DNA of 62,881 nucleotides from contig JBDRCM010000012.1 in the NCBI GenBank assembly GCA_043821725.1, positions 1-62,881 on the forward strand. The letters are read 5' to 3'. Each line of letters opens with the position of its first letter. Positions within the stretch are counted from its first letter, which is position 1. Below the pieces are notes generated by a model. The model was given only the letters and a program-made list of their open reading frames with translations. It did not search any database and was not told where the DNA came from. Below are positions 1 to 8,791 of this stretch, piece by piece. The position numbers and the translations under genes were made by a program. Source of the DNA: CAYHSR01 sp043821725. GTDB taxonomy: Bacteria > Patescibacteriota > Patescibacteriia > Magasanikbacterales > GWA2-37-8.

Positions 1-186
1 GACAGGCAGAAAAACGATCAGGATGACAGGCAGAAAAACGATCAGGATGACAGGCAGAAAAACGATCAGGATGACAGGCAGAAAAACGATCAGGATGACA
101 GGCAGAAAAACGATCAGGATGACAGGCAGAAAAACGCTCAGGATGACAGGCAGAAAAACGCTCAGGATGACAGGCAGAAAAACGCT
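1..186. repeat. 24-bp tandem repeat, about 8 copies
   Basis: The unit gacaggcagaaaaacgatca+ggat (24 bp) repeats head to tail without spacers from the first base of the window. Units 1-5 carry GATCAG and units 6-8 carry GCTCAG, and the last unit is truncated near 186, so the array has two sequence classes and probably continues to the left of the window. Read on the minus strand each unit contains CCTGTCATCCTGA, a motif that also occurs upstream of prfB near 49990. There are no unique spacers, so it is not a CRISPR array. A 24-bp unit keeps a reading frame open, but the encoded 8-residue repeat has no sign of being a protein. Confidence 0.9.
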
Positions 187-240
187 TGTTATTTGGCTAA
201 TAATAGCACATTATATTGAATAACTTACAATGAGTTCAAT
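186..240 (+). repeat. dispersed repeat, copy 1 of 2
   Basis: About 54 bp directly after the tandem array align with 50047-50101 upstream of prfB. Shared blocks include TAATAGC.CATTAT.TTG, ATAACT and ATGAGTTCAA. By eye about three quarters of the positions match. Both copies lie in intergenic DNA beside CCTGTCATCCTGA-type repeats and upstream of a gene on the plus strand. The function is unknown; it may be a decayed mobile repeat. Confidence 0.6.
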
Positions 241-272
241 CAGTACTCATCAAATAACACCATTTAAACTTT

Positions 273-833
273 ATGAATACATACAAAACAAGTAATGAAT
301 CTTCAACAGTATTCGGCGAAGCTGTAAAACCCAATAATAAAAAAGATCGCTATTTGTCATTGGAGGATAAAGTTATAGTTGATCCTGAAATGCTCGCAAC
401 AGCTGAGAAAATGCTTAAACCGGTTGAAAAAAAGGTTATAGAACTAATTGACGCACTTTCCGATGAAATTCAACTTACTAAAAAAAGTATAGTTATTGAG
501 AAAGCATCATCGGACCCAATTAATGGAAATAGAGGCAGAGGATCGTATCTGTCTCCGAGCGCTAAAATAGCTGATGCAAAATATTGGATATATATTAACG
601 CGATAAACAAATTTCAAGAAATAATTGAAACCTCCTATTTGGCTGAACAACTGGAAATAGCGGATTCTTATACAGAATATTTGGGACAAAGGATTCAACA
701 AGCAGAAAAGTTATTATTAAAAGAAAATGGCGAGTTAAAAAAAAATATAGTGGCAGAAATTGATAGTTGTAATTTTATTAAGGATCTTTGTAATCAAACA
801 GCCGACTTAATTAGGGAGGAATTAAAAAAATAA
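273..833 (+). CDS. hypothetical helical protein (186 aa)
   Basis: I do not recognise this protein. It has no signal peptide or membrane segment. The body from about residue 30 is rich in Glu, Lys, Ile and Leu with heptad-like spacing, and a Gly/Arg-rich loop near residues 85-92 interrupts it, so a mostly alpha-helical or coiled-coil cytosolic protein is likely. The ATG at 273 has no clear Shine-Dalgarno sequence. The stop lies 7 bases before the recG start, so the two genes are probably co-transcribed. That position does not reveal a function. A role near DNA repair would be guesswork. Confidence 0.65.
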   Translation: MNTYKTSNESSTVFGEAVKPNNKKDRYLSLEDKVIVDPEMLATAEKMLKPVEKKVIELIDALSDEIQLTKKSIVIEKASSDPINGNRGRGSYLSPSAKIADAKYWIYINAINKFQEIIETSYLAEQLEIADSYTEYLGQRIQQAEKLLLKENGELKKNIVAEIDSCNFIKDLCNQTADLIREELKK

Positions 834-840
834 TATTTTA

Positions 841-2985
841 ATGGACTTAAACACAAATGTTGAACAATTAAGCGCAGTTGGCAAGACAGTTGCAAAGCGC
901 TTGGCACGGCTTAATATTAAAACAGCGCGCGACCTTCTGTATTATTTTCCATTCCGCTATGAGGATTATCGGGATATAGTGAAGATAAAGGATCTGCGCG
1001 ACAAGCAGACAGCCACAGTAAGAGCAAAGGTGGACTTCATATCAAACAAAAGGTCTTGGAAGAAAAAGAGAATAATTACAGAAGCTTTAGTGAGCGATGA
1101 TACCGGAAGCATGCGCGTTGTATGGTTTGGTCAGCCATTTATTACAAAAAATCTTGACAGTGGCCAAGATGTTTTTTTGTCAGGCAAAATAAAAGAAGAT
1201 ATGCTTGGCTCACAAATGGTAGGACCTGCTTATGAAAAAGCAACTGCCACAATGCCAGACCATGGCAAAAACAGATTGGAAACTGTGCATACTGCGCGTT
1301 TAATTCCAATTTATCCGCTCACAGCCAATATCACCCAAAAGCAGATTCGCTTTTTAGTCAGTCAGGTGATAGGGTTGTCAGACAAAATAGATGAATGGCT
1401 TGACCGATCAATTTTAGAGCATGCTGACTTGATTCCAATTGGACATGCTATTCGCGGGATTCATTTTCCAATTGATGAGAATGATTTTAAGCAAAGCTCT
1501 GACCGGCTGAAGTTTGACGAATTGTTTCACCTTCAGCTTAAAGCGCAAATTTCAAGGCGCGAGAAAAGCAAGTTAAAAGCCAATCCTCTTGCATTTAAAG
1601 AAAAGCAGATTAAAAACTTTGTGAAGTCGCTTCCTTTTACTCTTACAAAACCGCAGAAAATTTCAAGCTGGGAGATTTTGCAGGATTTGGGCAGGAGCGT
1701 GCCTATGAACCGCTTGCTTTCCGGCGATGTCGGGTCAGGCAAGACTGTCGTGGCAGTAATGGCAATATTAAATACCGTGCTAAACAATAGCCAGGCCGTG
1801 TTAATGGCTCCAACTGAAATATTGGCAGTTCAGCATTATAAGTCAGTAAGTAATTTGCTTGGTAAAAGCCACACAATTGGATTATATACGCAGTCCGAGA
1901 TTGAGCTGGACAATCGAAAATTGCCTGTGACGAAAAGCGCGCGGAAAAAACAATTTTTGTCGCTTCTTAAATCAGGCGACATCAAGATTTGCATTGGAAC
2001 ACATGCTCTTTTATCTGAAACAGTTGATTTTAAAAAATTAGGGTTGGTAATTGTTGATGAACAGCACAGGTTTGGAGTTGAACAAAGAAAGACCATCAAG
2101 GAAAAGCACAAAGGTGCACATTTTTTGTCAATGACAGCCACTCCAATTCCGCGCTCGTTGGCTCTTCTTTTTTATGGCGATCTTGATATATCAATAATTA
2201 ATGAATTGCCACCTGGGCGAAGGCCGATTATTACGCGAGTTGTGGAGTTGAAAAATCGCAATAAAGCGTATGATTTTATTGCTAAACAGATAAAATGTGG
2301 ACGGCAAATTTTTGTTGTCTGCCCGCTGATTGAAGAAAAAATAATTGACAATTGCAGTGAAGATTATGATTCAACGGCCTACGGTGATTTAAGCGTTTAT
2401 GGCGAAAAGAAAACTGTAATGAATGAATACAAAAAATTGTCTGAAAAGATATTCCCGAATTTCAAAATCAACTATCTTCATGGAAAGATGAAGCCGATTG
2501 ACAAACAAAAGGCAATGGATGAATTTAAGAATCATTTAATTGATATTTTGGTAAGCACTTCTGTTGTTGAAGTTGGGGTTGATATTCCAAACGCAAGCGT
2601 AATGATGGTTGAGGGAGCCGAGAGATTCGGGCTTGCCCAGCTACACCAGTTCAGAGGGAGAGTAGGAAGATCAAGTCATCAGTCATACAACTTTTTGTTT
2701 ATGGAAAAATCAAGCGAAAAAGCAGTTCGTCGGCTTGATTATTTTGAAAAAAACAGTGACGGCTTTAAGCTTGCTGAAAAGGATCTGCAAATGCGCGGGC
2801 CGGGCGAGGTTTTTGGTTTTCAACAGAGCGGTAAAATGAATTTACGCCTTGCTCGTCTTACAGACAGGGATATTATAAAAAAAGCGCGTGATTGCGCGCG
2901 GTTGGTTATGGATAATCAAGGAAAATACAAAATGCTAATCAGGAGCTTGCTCGGCTCTGAAAAACAAGCTGTGCATTTTGAGTAA
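841..2985 (+). CDS. recG: ATP-dependent DNA helicase RecG
   Basis: RecG is a double-stranded DNA translocase that remodels stalled replication forks and branch-migrates Holliday junctions. The 714 residues match the family length (E. coli 693). An N-terminal wedge/OB-fold region precedes two RecA-like helicase domains. Walker A GDVGSGKT is near residue 295, the DEQH box (DEQHRFG) near 406, MTATPIPRSLALL follows, and motif VI RGRVGR is near 605. The C-terminal TRG-type region (DLQMRGPGEVFG) is present. All helicase motifs are intact, so an active enzyme is expected. The start follows the upstream orphan gene by 7 bases without an obvious ribosome binding site. Confidence 0.97.
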   Translation: MDLNTNVEQLSAVGKTVAKRLARLNIKTARDLLYYFPFRYEDYRDIVKIKDLRDKQTATVRAKVDFISNKRSWKKKRIITEALVSDDTGSMRVVWFGQPFITKNLDSGQDVFLSGKIKEDMLGSQMVGPAYEKATATMPDHGKNRLETVHTARLIPIYPLTANITQKQIRFLVSQVIGLSDKIDEWLDRSILEHADLIPIGHAIRGIHFPIDENDFKQSSDRLKFDELFHLQLKAQISRREKSKLKANPLAFKEKQIKNFVKSLPFTLTKPQKISSWEILQDLGRSVPMNRLLSGDVGSGKTVVAVMAILNTVLNNSQAVLMAPTEILAVQHYKSVSNLLGKSHTIGLYTQSEIELDNRKLPVTKSARKKQFLSLLKSGDIKICIGTHALLSETVDFKKLGLVIVDEQHRFGVEQRKTIKEKHKGAHFLSMTATPIPRSLALLFYGDLDISIINELPPGRRPIITRVVELKNRNKAYDFIAKQIKCGRQIFVVCPLIEEKIIDNCSEDYDSTAYGDLSVYGEKKTVMNEYKKLSEKIFPNFKINYLHGKMKPIDKQKAMDEFKNHLIDILVSTSVVEVGVDIPNASVMMVEGAERFGLAQLHQFRGRVGRSSHQSYNFLFMEKSSEKAVRRLDYFEKNSDGFKLAEKDLQMRGPGEVFGFQQSGKMNLRLARLTDRDIIKKARDCARLVMDNQGKYKMLIRSLLGSEKQAVHFE

Positions 2986-2987
2986 AA

Positions 2988-3122
2988 TCATCCGCTTGTT
3001 GGAAGCAACTCTTTTTCACAAGTATTTGAAAAGCTGTCCAATCTTTTTAATCTGTCCGCATTGCTCATTCCGATTTTTGACCAGTCAAACCCTCTTGGAT
3101 CCAATTTTTTTACTTTGCGCAT
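2988..3122 (-). CDS. possible small protein (44 aa)
   Basis: This short reading frame starts with an ATG that overlaps the last 13 bases of the upstream Cys-rich membrane protein gene on the same strand and ends just before the recG stop. It would encode a basic soluble peptide beginning MRKVKKLDPRGFDW and containing SNADRLKRLDSF. First codon positions are purine-rich, as expected for coding sequence. It has no recognised domain. It could be the last gene of the clpC block or a chance frame, and there is no independent evidence for translation. Confidence 0.35.
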   Translation of the reverse strand: MRKVKKLDPRGFDWSKIGMSNADRLKRLDSFSNTCEKELLPTSG

Positions 3123-5077
3123 CTTGATATTCCTTTTATATATGATCTGATATATGATTCAGCGCCTGCGACTGCCGCACATCTTAATCCTTTTCTCGTA
3201 CCATCAAAGCATACGCCAATTCGACCCTCTGGACGCGGATTAGGTACAATACAGCCTCCAACAGTGGTTTGGCAACATAAATATGAGCCACCGGGGCAAC
3301 CGCCACCAAAGTCATGTTTTGTAGTTGGAAGCGCCCAAGCATTTGGCGGAATGCAAGATGCTTTTATTAGATAGTCAACACTGACGCCTGATTTTAATTT
3401 CGACAGCAATTCCTCTTCGTTAAATTTTTCTGGCACGCATCTTTTGACTTTTAAGTATAAGTTATAAGAACCTGATCCCATGCCGTAGGCCGAAGCTGCA
3501 GATATCGGATTTGCAGTTTTCTTTGCCCATGTTCTTATTATCGCGGCAACAATAAGATTACCTTCAGCGTCATTTAGGAGCCAGTTACCTATGTCTTGGT
3601 CGGAAGCGCCTAAAGCAGGGCATTCTGGGCATTTTTTTGAGTGTTTATTAATTAGTTGTTCGCGTTGAGAAGCTGTATTAAGTATACCTTTTGCGTTACT
3701 TAAACTAACCTGCCCTAGTCCATAACAACAACCGGTTCTTGCTGTTGGATTCCAACCAGATTCTTTGCCGAGCTGAACGGCAAATAGGCAACCATTGAAG
3801 CCAAATTTATCTGCAATTTCATTTGCGAGTTTTTCATATATTGCATTACTTTTATAATCGTATGTAATTCCTGATACGCCTTCAAAATCGGGCATTTCGG
3901 CTTCTGCAATAAATTTTATCTTCAATGCTTTAAATTCAACAAGATCAGGGTTGATATTATATAGTAGAGCATAAGAGCCCCATGCGATTACAAGACCGAT
4001 GAATATCTGACCAATTTTTTTATACGCGCCTTGCGTTGTTTGCTTTTGATCGCCTTCGCCTTTTGTAATCCAGCCCTGGCCTGTAAGTATTACAATCCCC
4101 TGCATTAATATCATAAGCACGGCAACAATGCTTACAGCCACCATGCTAAATTTGTATAAAGCTGTAATATATTGACCGATCCAAGGGATGTGGATATAGC
4201 CCTCCGAATCCAATGTATTTTTTAAATCAGTTAAGGTCAAGCCGGGTATGCGGATACTTAACTTTGGTTGTTGTAAATCAAGAGTGAGCTTTGTGCCAAG
4301 CAGTGTTGGGGCGCCTTCATACGCCGATAGTGCATCTCCGGCCAGATAACATTTTTTATTAGGAAGATCACATAATGATTTGGAAAGATTACTGCCCATG
4401 GCGCTACATTCTTTGTCAGTGTTGCAATTTCCAACTAATTTAAAACATTCATCTTTAATACATCTTTGGCCTATAGCGCAAGTTTTTGTTCCGCATTTTT
4501 CCAGACTTTCAATATATGGACACTCTAACAATGCAGTGCAGTCTTTGGACACTTTTGTATAAACTTCCGATCCACTTTTATCATATGTGCTACAATTAGT
4601 ATGCGTCCACGCTGTTTTGCATCCAATAGTTGTTTTAGTTGTTCCTCCAACCATGGTGCCAACACAACAGAGTCCTGTTATTGTGGAGCCACCGCTCGTA
4701 GCAGGAGGAGCTGTACCCGGAATTATTTTTTCACATAAGTTTGTCGCAAACTTACATTCTTCATTTACTGAACAGTCTTCATTAGAAGCACAGGTACACT
4801 TTTTTTCTTTTGCGTCATAACCATGTTTGCATCCTGTAGCCTCGCATTGCCCGCTGGTTGTGTCGCATTTTCCGCTTGTGCATTCGCTATTGCTTTTGCA
4901 TTTGGTGTTGCAAATCTTATTTATGGAATCGCAGATTAAATTTGGCACACTATTGCACTCCGAATCATTGGTACAATTTTCTCCAACATTTTTTGCAACT
5001 GTATTTGAAGGCGAAAAAATATTAAAAAAACAGGCGAACAACACGACTACTATCATGATTTTGAATGCCTTTATCAT
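3110..5077 (-). CDS. Cys-rich membrane protein with pilin-like transmembrane pair and SLT transglycosylase-like domain
   Basis: Numbered from the ATG at 5077, residues 1-22 form a signal or anchor segment. Residues 35-240 are very rich in cysteine, with repeated CxxDxxC and CxxxxC patterns like small EGF/dickkopf-type modules. Two hydrophobic segments near 306-332 and 356-374 flank a short polar loop, which resembles the VirB2/TrbC pilin layout. A C-terminal part with ESGWNPTA, YGLGQ and a late AYGMG motif resembles lytic transglycosylase SLT domains, with Glu439 as the candidate catalytic residue. An upstream TTG would add six residues, but the ATG only four bases after the thiol-oxidoreductase stop is preferred. 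I infer a cell-envelope role in secretion, DNA uptake or wall remodelling. The exact function is unknown. Confidence 0.75.
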   Translation of the reverse strand: MIKAFKIMIVVVLFACFFNIFSPSNTVAKNVGENCTNDSECNSVPNLICDSINKICNTKCKSNSECTSGKCDTTSGQCEATGCKHGYDAKEKKCTCASNEDCSVNEECKFATNLCEKIIPGTAPPATSGGSTITGLCCVGTMVGGTTKTTIGCKTAWTHTNCSTYDKSGSEVYTKVSKDCTALLECPYIESLEKCGTKTCAIGQRCIKDECFKLVGNCNTDKECSAMGSNLSKSLCDLPNKKCYLAGDALSAYEGAPTLLGTKLTLDLQQPKLSIRIPGLTLTDLKNTLDSEGYIHIPWIGQYITALYKFSMVAVSIVAVLMILMQGIVILTGQGWITKGEGDQKQTTQGAYKKIGQIFIGLVIAWGSYALLYNINPDLVEFKALKIKFIAEAEMPDFEGVSGITYDYKSNAIYEKLANEIADKFGFNGCLFAVQLGKESGWNPTARTGCCYGLGQVSLSNAKGILNTASQREQLINKHSKKCPECPALGASDQDIGNWLLNDAEGNLIVAAIIRTWAKKTANPISAASAYGMGSGSYNLYLKVKRCVPEKFNEEELLSKLKSGVSVDYLIKASCIPPNAWALPTTKHDFGGGCPGGSYLCCQTTVGGCIVPNPRPEGRIGVCFDGTRKGLRCAAVAGAESYIRSYIKGISRCAK

Positions 5078-5081
5078 AATT

Positions 5082-5750
5082 CTATTCTTCAACAAACTGT
5101 TTTAAAACATCAGTGAGCTTTATTTCTTCCTGCAAATTTACCCATTTGTTATTTATAAACAAAGTGGGAACACTTCTTATATCAAGTTGCCTTGCCGCAA
5201 TAGTGGAAGATGCAAGCCGTTCCAGCGAGTCAGTTGAATTTACACATGCCCACCATCTTGCCGTGTCAAGATTTAGCGATTGAGCCGTCTTTTTCATTTC
5301 ATCAATGGCAGTATATTTTCTGCTTTGTATGGTAGAGCTTATAAACTGCCAGAATTTTCCCTGATCATGCGCACAAAAAGCGGCTTGATGCTGGATTGTA
5401 TATGGATCGCTGATTATTTTTGGCATTACAATGCTTTTCCATATTATTCGCATCTTTGTTGGATTTGCTTTTACAAAATCAACAAGCGTATTATGAAGCT
5501 CCAAGCATTTTTTGCAGTCAAAATCAATGAATTCAACCGCTGTAATCGGCGCGCCCGGATTTCCATAAATCGGGTCGCTCGCATCGAGTGAGATATTAAA
5601 TGATACAGAGGATACCACAGGCGTGTAGGTTTTTTTAACTGTAATTGAAGATGTAAGCTTAACTTCTTTAATCAAAAGAAATAAAATTATGCCGATGACA
5701 ATTACAAGTATAAGATAAAGTTTTTTATGCCCGCTGTTTGTTGTTGACAT
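5082..5750 (-). CDS. membrane-anchored DsbA-like thiol oxidoreductase
   Basis: An N-terminal membrane anchor (about residues 11-27) is followed by a thioredoxin-fold DsbA/DSBA-like domain. The strand-helix junction reads EFIDFDCKKC, giving a CxxC (CKKC) redox site where DsbA proteins have CPHC or similar. The cis-proline loop SVPTLFIN near the C-terminus is typical of the family (Bacillus BdbD and CPR thioredoxin-domain proteins). It should act outside the membrane to form or isomerise disulfides. The next gene starts 4 bases after its stop and encodes a protein with dozens of cysteines, so that protein is a likely substrate. Length 222 aa. Confidence 0.88.
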   Translation of the reverse strand: MSTTNSGHKKLYLILVIVIGIILFLLIKEVKLTSSITVKKTYTPVVSSVSFNISLDASDPIYGNPGAPITAVEFIDFDCKKCLELHNTLVDFVKANPTKMRIIWKSIVMPKIISDPYTIQHQAAFCAHDQGKFWQFISSTIQSRKYTAIDEMKKTAQSLNLDTARWWACVNSTDSLERLASSTIAARQLDIRSVPTLFINNKWVNLQEEIKLTDVLKQFVEE

Positions 5751-5809
5751 ATTAACAAATTGTTTTTTAATTTTTTTTAAGCGAAAAAATCACAGGCATC
5801 TTAAACATC

Positions 5810-7036
5810 TTAAAGTCCTGCCTCATATATGCCGGTTTTATTCTTGTCAGTGAATATTAGTTTTTTCTGAATTGAATCATAATAAATATCATCCACTGTA
5901 TAATTTTCCGCTCCGGTTGAAATCGGCGTCTTAAGCCCTGACTGCAAATCTATTTTATACAAATCATCATATGATTGGTTTGCCACAACAGGGGACATGC
6001 CCGCGCCGGTTGGCAGTGATCGAGGAACAGCGCAAAAAATTGTTTGATCATCTCCAAATGCGCATTTTTCAGCCCAGGTGCTAAGTTCAAGCATTTGCCT
6101 GTTAGATCCTATTGTTTGGCCGTAAGCGTCAACTATCCACAACTCCGGCTTATAGTCGGATCGCGCGCTATATACGTTATATAGCAAATGCTGTCCGCTC
6201 GGCGACCAGCTGGAATCAAAACCAGATCCTTCCACCACCAGTGACTTGAAATTTTCGCCATGCAATCCTACAAGCAATATCTCACGGCGATCTGCTCCCT
6301 TAGCACTGCCGGTTTGTGAAAATGCGACTGACTGTCCGCTTGGCGACCAATCAACAGTAACTTCGTTGGCAAAAGCTCCCATTGGCTCAACAACTTTTGT
6401 GCCAGTGCCATCGTCATTGATTGTCACAAGCCATCTATTTTCATCAGCAAGCCCAATGCTTTTAGCGGCAATTAAACTGCTGTCAGGAGAAAAAGAAAAT
6501 TCTTGCCAGTGCTTTGGAAGAGTCACTTGCTTGTTTTTATCAAAATCATAAATTATTTTTGAATCGTCAGGGTATTCCAGAACTGCTTTATTTGCGGTAT
6601 TTGCCCATGTAACATTTTTTACATTGTAAAATGTCTGGCTGGAAAGCTGTGATATTTTGCCGTCAGATCCTATGCTGTAAAATTTGCCGTCCAAAGCATT
6701 ATGATAGCGAACGAGGCCGGTGTTGCTCATTGAAGTATATCCGGCGTAATCACTGCTTATTTTTTTGACTGGCTCGGGTTGATAATATGTCGGTGAAGTG
6801 GTTGCTTGTATTATTCCGGCAGTTGGCAAATATCCTTCAGGAACAACAACACCCGCTCCAACAGTTGTTGTTCTTTGGCCTGCTGTCGGCAGTTGGCCAA
6901 TAGGAGTTGTTGTTGCTGTTGGGGCTGTCGGGCCGAACAAAGCAACTGTTTTGAACATGTAATATAACCCGTACGCGATTAAAAGAGAAGCAATCAGCAG
7001 GATTACCAGCAAAATGATTTTTTTATATCTGGACAT
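5810..7036 (-). CDS. TolB-like beta-propeller protein with N-terminal anchor
   Basis: The 408-residue protein begins with a short basic stretch and one membrane segment (about residues 6-27), then a Thr/Pro/Gly-rich linker. From about residue 95 there are repeated blades with signatures such as FSPDSSLIAAKS, WSPSGQSVAFS and WSPSGQHLLYN, typical of TolB/WD40-like propellers (PD40 repeats). It should sit on the outer face of the membrane and bind a partner rather than catalyse. It lies within the same minus-strand block as clpC and the thiol oxidoreductase. No specific function can be assigned. Confidence 0.8.
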   Translation of the reverse strand: MSRYKKIILLVILLIASLLIAYGLYYMFKTVALFGPTAPTATTTPIGQLPTAGQRTTTVGAGVVVPEGYLPTAGIIQATTSPTYYQPEPVKKISSDYAGYTSMSNTGLVRYHNALDGKFYSIGSDGKISQLSSQTFYNVKNVTWANTANKAVLEYPDDSKIIYDFDKNKQVTLPKHWQEFSFSPDSSLIAAKSIGLADENRWLVTINDDGTGTKVVEPMGAFANEVTVDWSPSGQSVAFSQTGSAKGADRREILLVGLHGENFKSLVVEGSGFDSSWSPSGQHLLYNVYSARSDYKPELWIVDAYGQTIGSNRQMLELSTWAEKCAFGDDQTIFCAVPRSLPTGAGMSPVVANQSYDDLYKIDLQSGLKTPISTGAENYTVDDIYYDSIQKKLIFTDKNKTGIYEAGL

Positions 7037-7066
7037 AAGTTTTTTTTGAAAAAATAATTGTCAAAA

Positions 7067-8761
7067 TCATGTATTTTGTTCGGCCTGGGCTTCCTGCATT
7101 TGCCGTTGCCGGGCCACCGCTTGATTCATCTGCTGTTCTTTTTGCTTCTGCTTGAATACTTTTAAAAGCTCGTTTATTCTTTTTTGAATTTTATTTTTAA
7201 TTTTTTCCAATCTTTTTATTTTCATTTTATGCTTTTTTATTTTTGCATATGTCGTAGCAATGCTTCTAAGGCAGAAATAAATTGCTGGTCCTGTAAGCGG
7301 GCTCGCCCATCCAATGGTAAGCAATGTTGCAATGCCCAGCATTATTATGCTGATTACCAAATTAAATATTTTTCCTTTTAAAAGGGCTATTTGTATTCTT
7401 AGCGAGCGGATTAGGCGATCAATTTTTTTAAGCCGTTTTTTTAATGACCTCAACTGCTTTCTATGCTTTAGTCCCATTATGCCTCTTGCCCGCTTATTAA
7501 TAAAATCCTTGGCGCTGTTTGCGCCACGCTCTCGGATGCCTCTTTTTCTTTTCTTTTCTTTGGCTTTTTTTGACTGCATTTCATCCGCAGCCTTTTGCTG
7601 TTTGTCTTCTTTCAGTCCTTTTTGTTCAGGCACTTCACTATCTTGCGTTGGTTTGGCTTGTTCATCTTTTGACGGTTCTTTTTTTTCTTTTTCTCCGGGT
7701 TTTTGCTCTTCGGGTTTTTCTGTTGTCTGTTTTTCTTCGGGCTTGCTTTCATCTTTTGGTTTTTTTTGGCCTTCTGGCTTTTGTTCTTCAGGCCTTTTTT
7801 CTCCGGGTTTTTTTTCTTCGCCCTCTTCGGGCTTTTTCTCGCCTTCTTTCTCGTCTTTTTTTTCGCCTGCTTTTTCGTCCGATGGTTTTTCTTCAGGTTT
7901 TTTGTGTTCTTTTTCGCCTTTTTTTGGCTCTTCTTTTTTTTCTCCGCCTTTTTGTTCTTCGTCTTCTCCGTCTCCGAGTTTTTCTTCTTCACCTACTCCT
8001 TCTTTTTTACCTTCTTGATCTTGTCCTTGTTCTGCTTGTTTTTCACCTGGTTTTTGTTCCTTGGGCTCACCTTCTGCTTTTTTGCCTTCTGGCGCTTCTC
8101 CGGGTTTTTGTTCGCCTGGTTTTTGTTTTTCTTTATCTTCGTCTGATGGTTTTTCTTCGGGTTTGCCGGCTTCTTCTGGTTTTTGTTCTTCTGATTTTTT
8201 TTCACTTTCTCCTTCTTTGGATTTTTCGCCTTCTTTTTCCGGCTCCAGGCCTTGTTCTGGTTTTTCGCTCTCTGCTTTTTCTTCATTTGGTTTTTGTTCT
8301 TCGTCACCGGCTTCTTGTGGTTCTTGTTCGCCGGGTTCTTGATTTTCTTGCTCCTGTAAAATCGGCTCACCTTCTTCTTGTTGAGGTGCTATTGTTTGGG
8401 CTTGTTTGTTAGAAAGTTCTTCAGAAAGTTCTTCCTGATCTGCTTCAACTGCCGGTTCTTTTTTTGGTTTTTTTACTTCAAAATCCAATTCAACTGCGCC
8501 AGGTGATCCTACATTCCTACGATAGCCAACTCCTTTTACTCCTTGAATGTCAGCAACTTGTTCGCCCATTTCCGTCTTTAAGTCGTCTGAATCCATTTTT
8601 ACGGCTTTTTTCCCCTGCTTATAGCTTGTTTTTTGCGTTATATCAGCGCGCTTGGCAAAAAACGAGCCAGCGCTCTCTATGCCTTTATCGCGTAGTTTTC
8701 GTTTTTTTCTTACCTGCTTTGGGGCCGGCTTTTTTTTATTGTCTTTATTTTCATCCGGCAT
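7067..8761 (-). CDS. Lys/Glu/Pro-rich low-complexity membrane protein
   Basis: The protein has about 564 residues from the ATG at 8761; a TTG at 8785 would add eight. The centre (roughly residues 95-400) is a long repetitive tract built from variants of KPEE, EKPGE and EQKPGE. It is flanked by two related basic motifs: KRKLRDKGIESAGSFFAKRA near the N-terminus and RGIRERGANSAKDFINKRA after the tract. A basic coiled-coil, a hydrophobic hairpin (about 480-520) and a second coiled-coil ending in a Gln-rich tail follow. I read it as a disordered, charged linker held by a membrane hairpin. The family is unknown. Codon and purine bias create long spurious frames on the opposite strand. Confidence 0.75.
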   Translation of the reverse strand: MPDENKDNKKKPAPKQVRKKRKLRDKGIESAGSFFAKRADITQKTSYKQGKKAVKMDSDDLKTEMGEQVADIQGVKGVGYRRNVGSPGAVELDFEVKKPKKEPAVEADQEELSEELSNKQAQTIAPQQEEGEPILQEQENQEPGEQEPQEAGDEEQKPNEEKAESEKPEQGLEPEKEGEKSKEGESEKKSEEQKPEEAGKPEEKPSDEDKEKQKPGEQKPGEAPEGKKAEGEPKEQKPGEKQAEQGQDQEGKKEGVGEEEKLGDGEDEEQKGGEKKEEPKKGEKEHKKPEEKPSDEKAGEKKDEKEGEKKPEEGEEKKPGEKRPEEQKPEGQKKPKDESKPEEKQTTEKPEEQKPGEKEKKEPSKDEQAKPTQDSEVPEQKGLKEDKQQKAADEMQSKKAKEKKRKRGIRERGANSAKDFINKRARGIMGLKHRKQLRSLKKRLKKIDRLIRSLRIQIALLKGKIFNLVISIIMLGIATLLTIGWASPLTGPAIYFCLRSIATTYAKIKKHKMKIKRLEKIKNKIQKRINELLKVFKQKQKEQQMNQAVARQRQMQEAQAEQNT

Positions 8762-8791
8762 GAAATTAATGTTAATGTGTTGCAATGCCGT

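Noticed and set aside
1..186. Possible CRISPR array
   Set aside because: The units are contiguous with no unique spacers and no cas genes are present.
23..223. Repetitive open frame with an eight-residue repeat
   Set aside because: It follows purely from the 24-bp tandem repeat, which has a length divisible by three; there is no start signal and the same repeat motif is intergenic elsewhere.
7314..8412. Several long frames on the plus strand and other frames within the Lys/Glu/Pro-rich gene
   Set aside because: They are phenylalanine/leucine/serine-rich complements of the purine-biased low-complexity gene and have no start signals.
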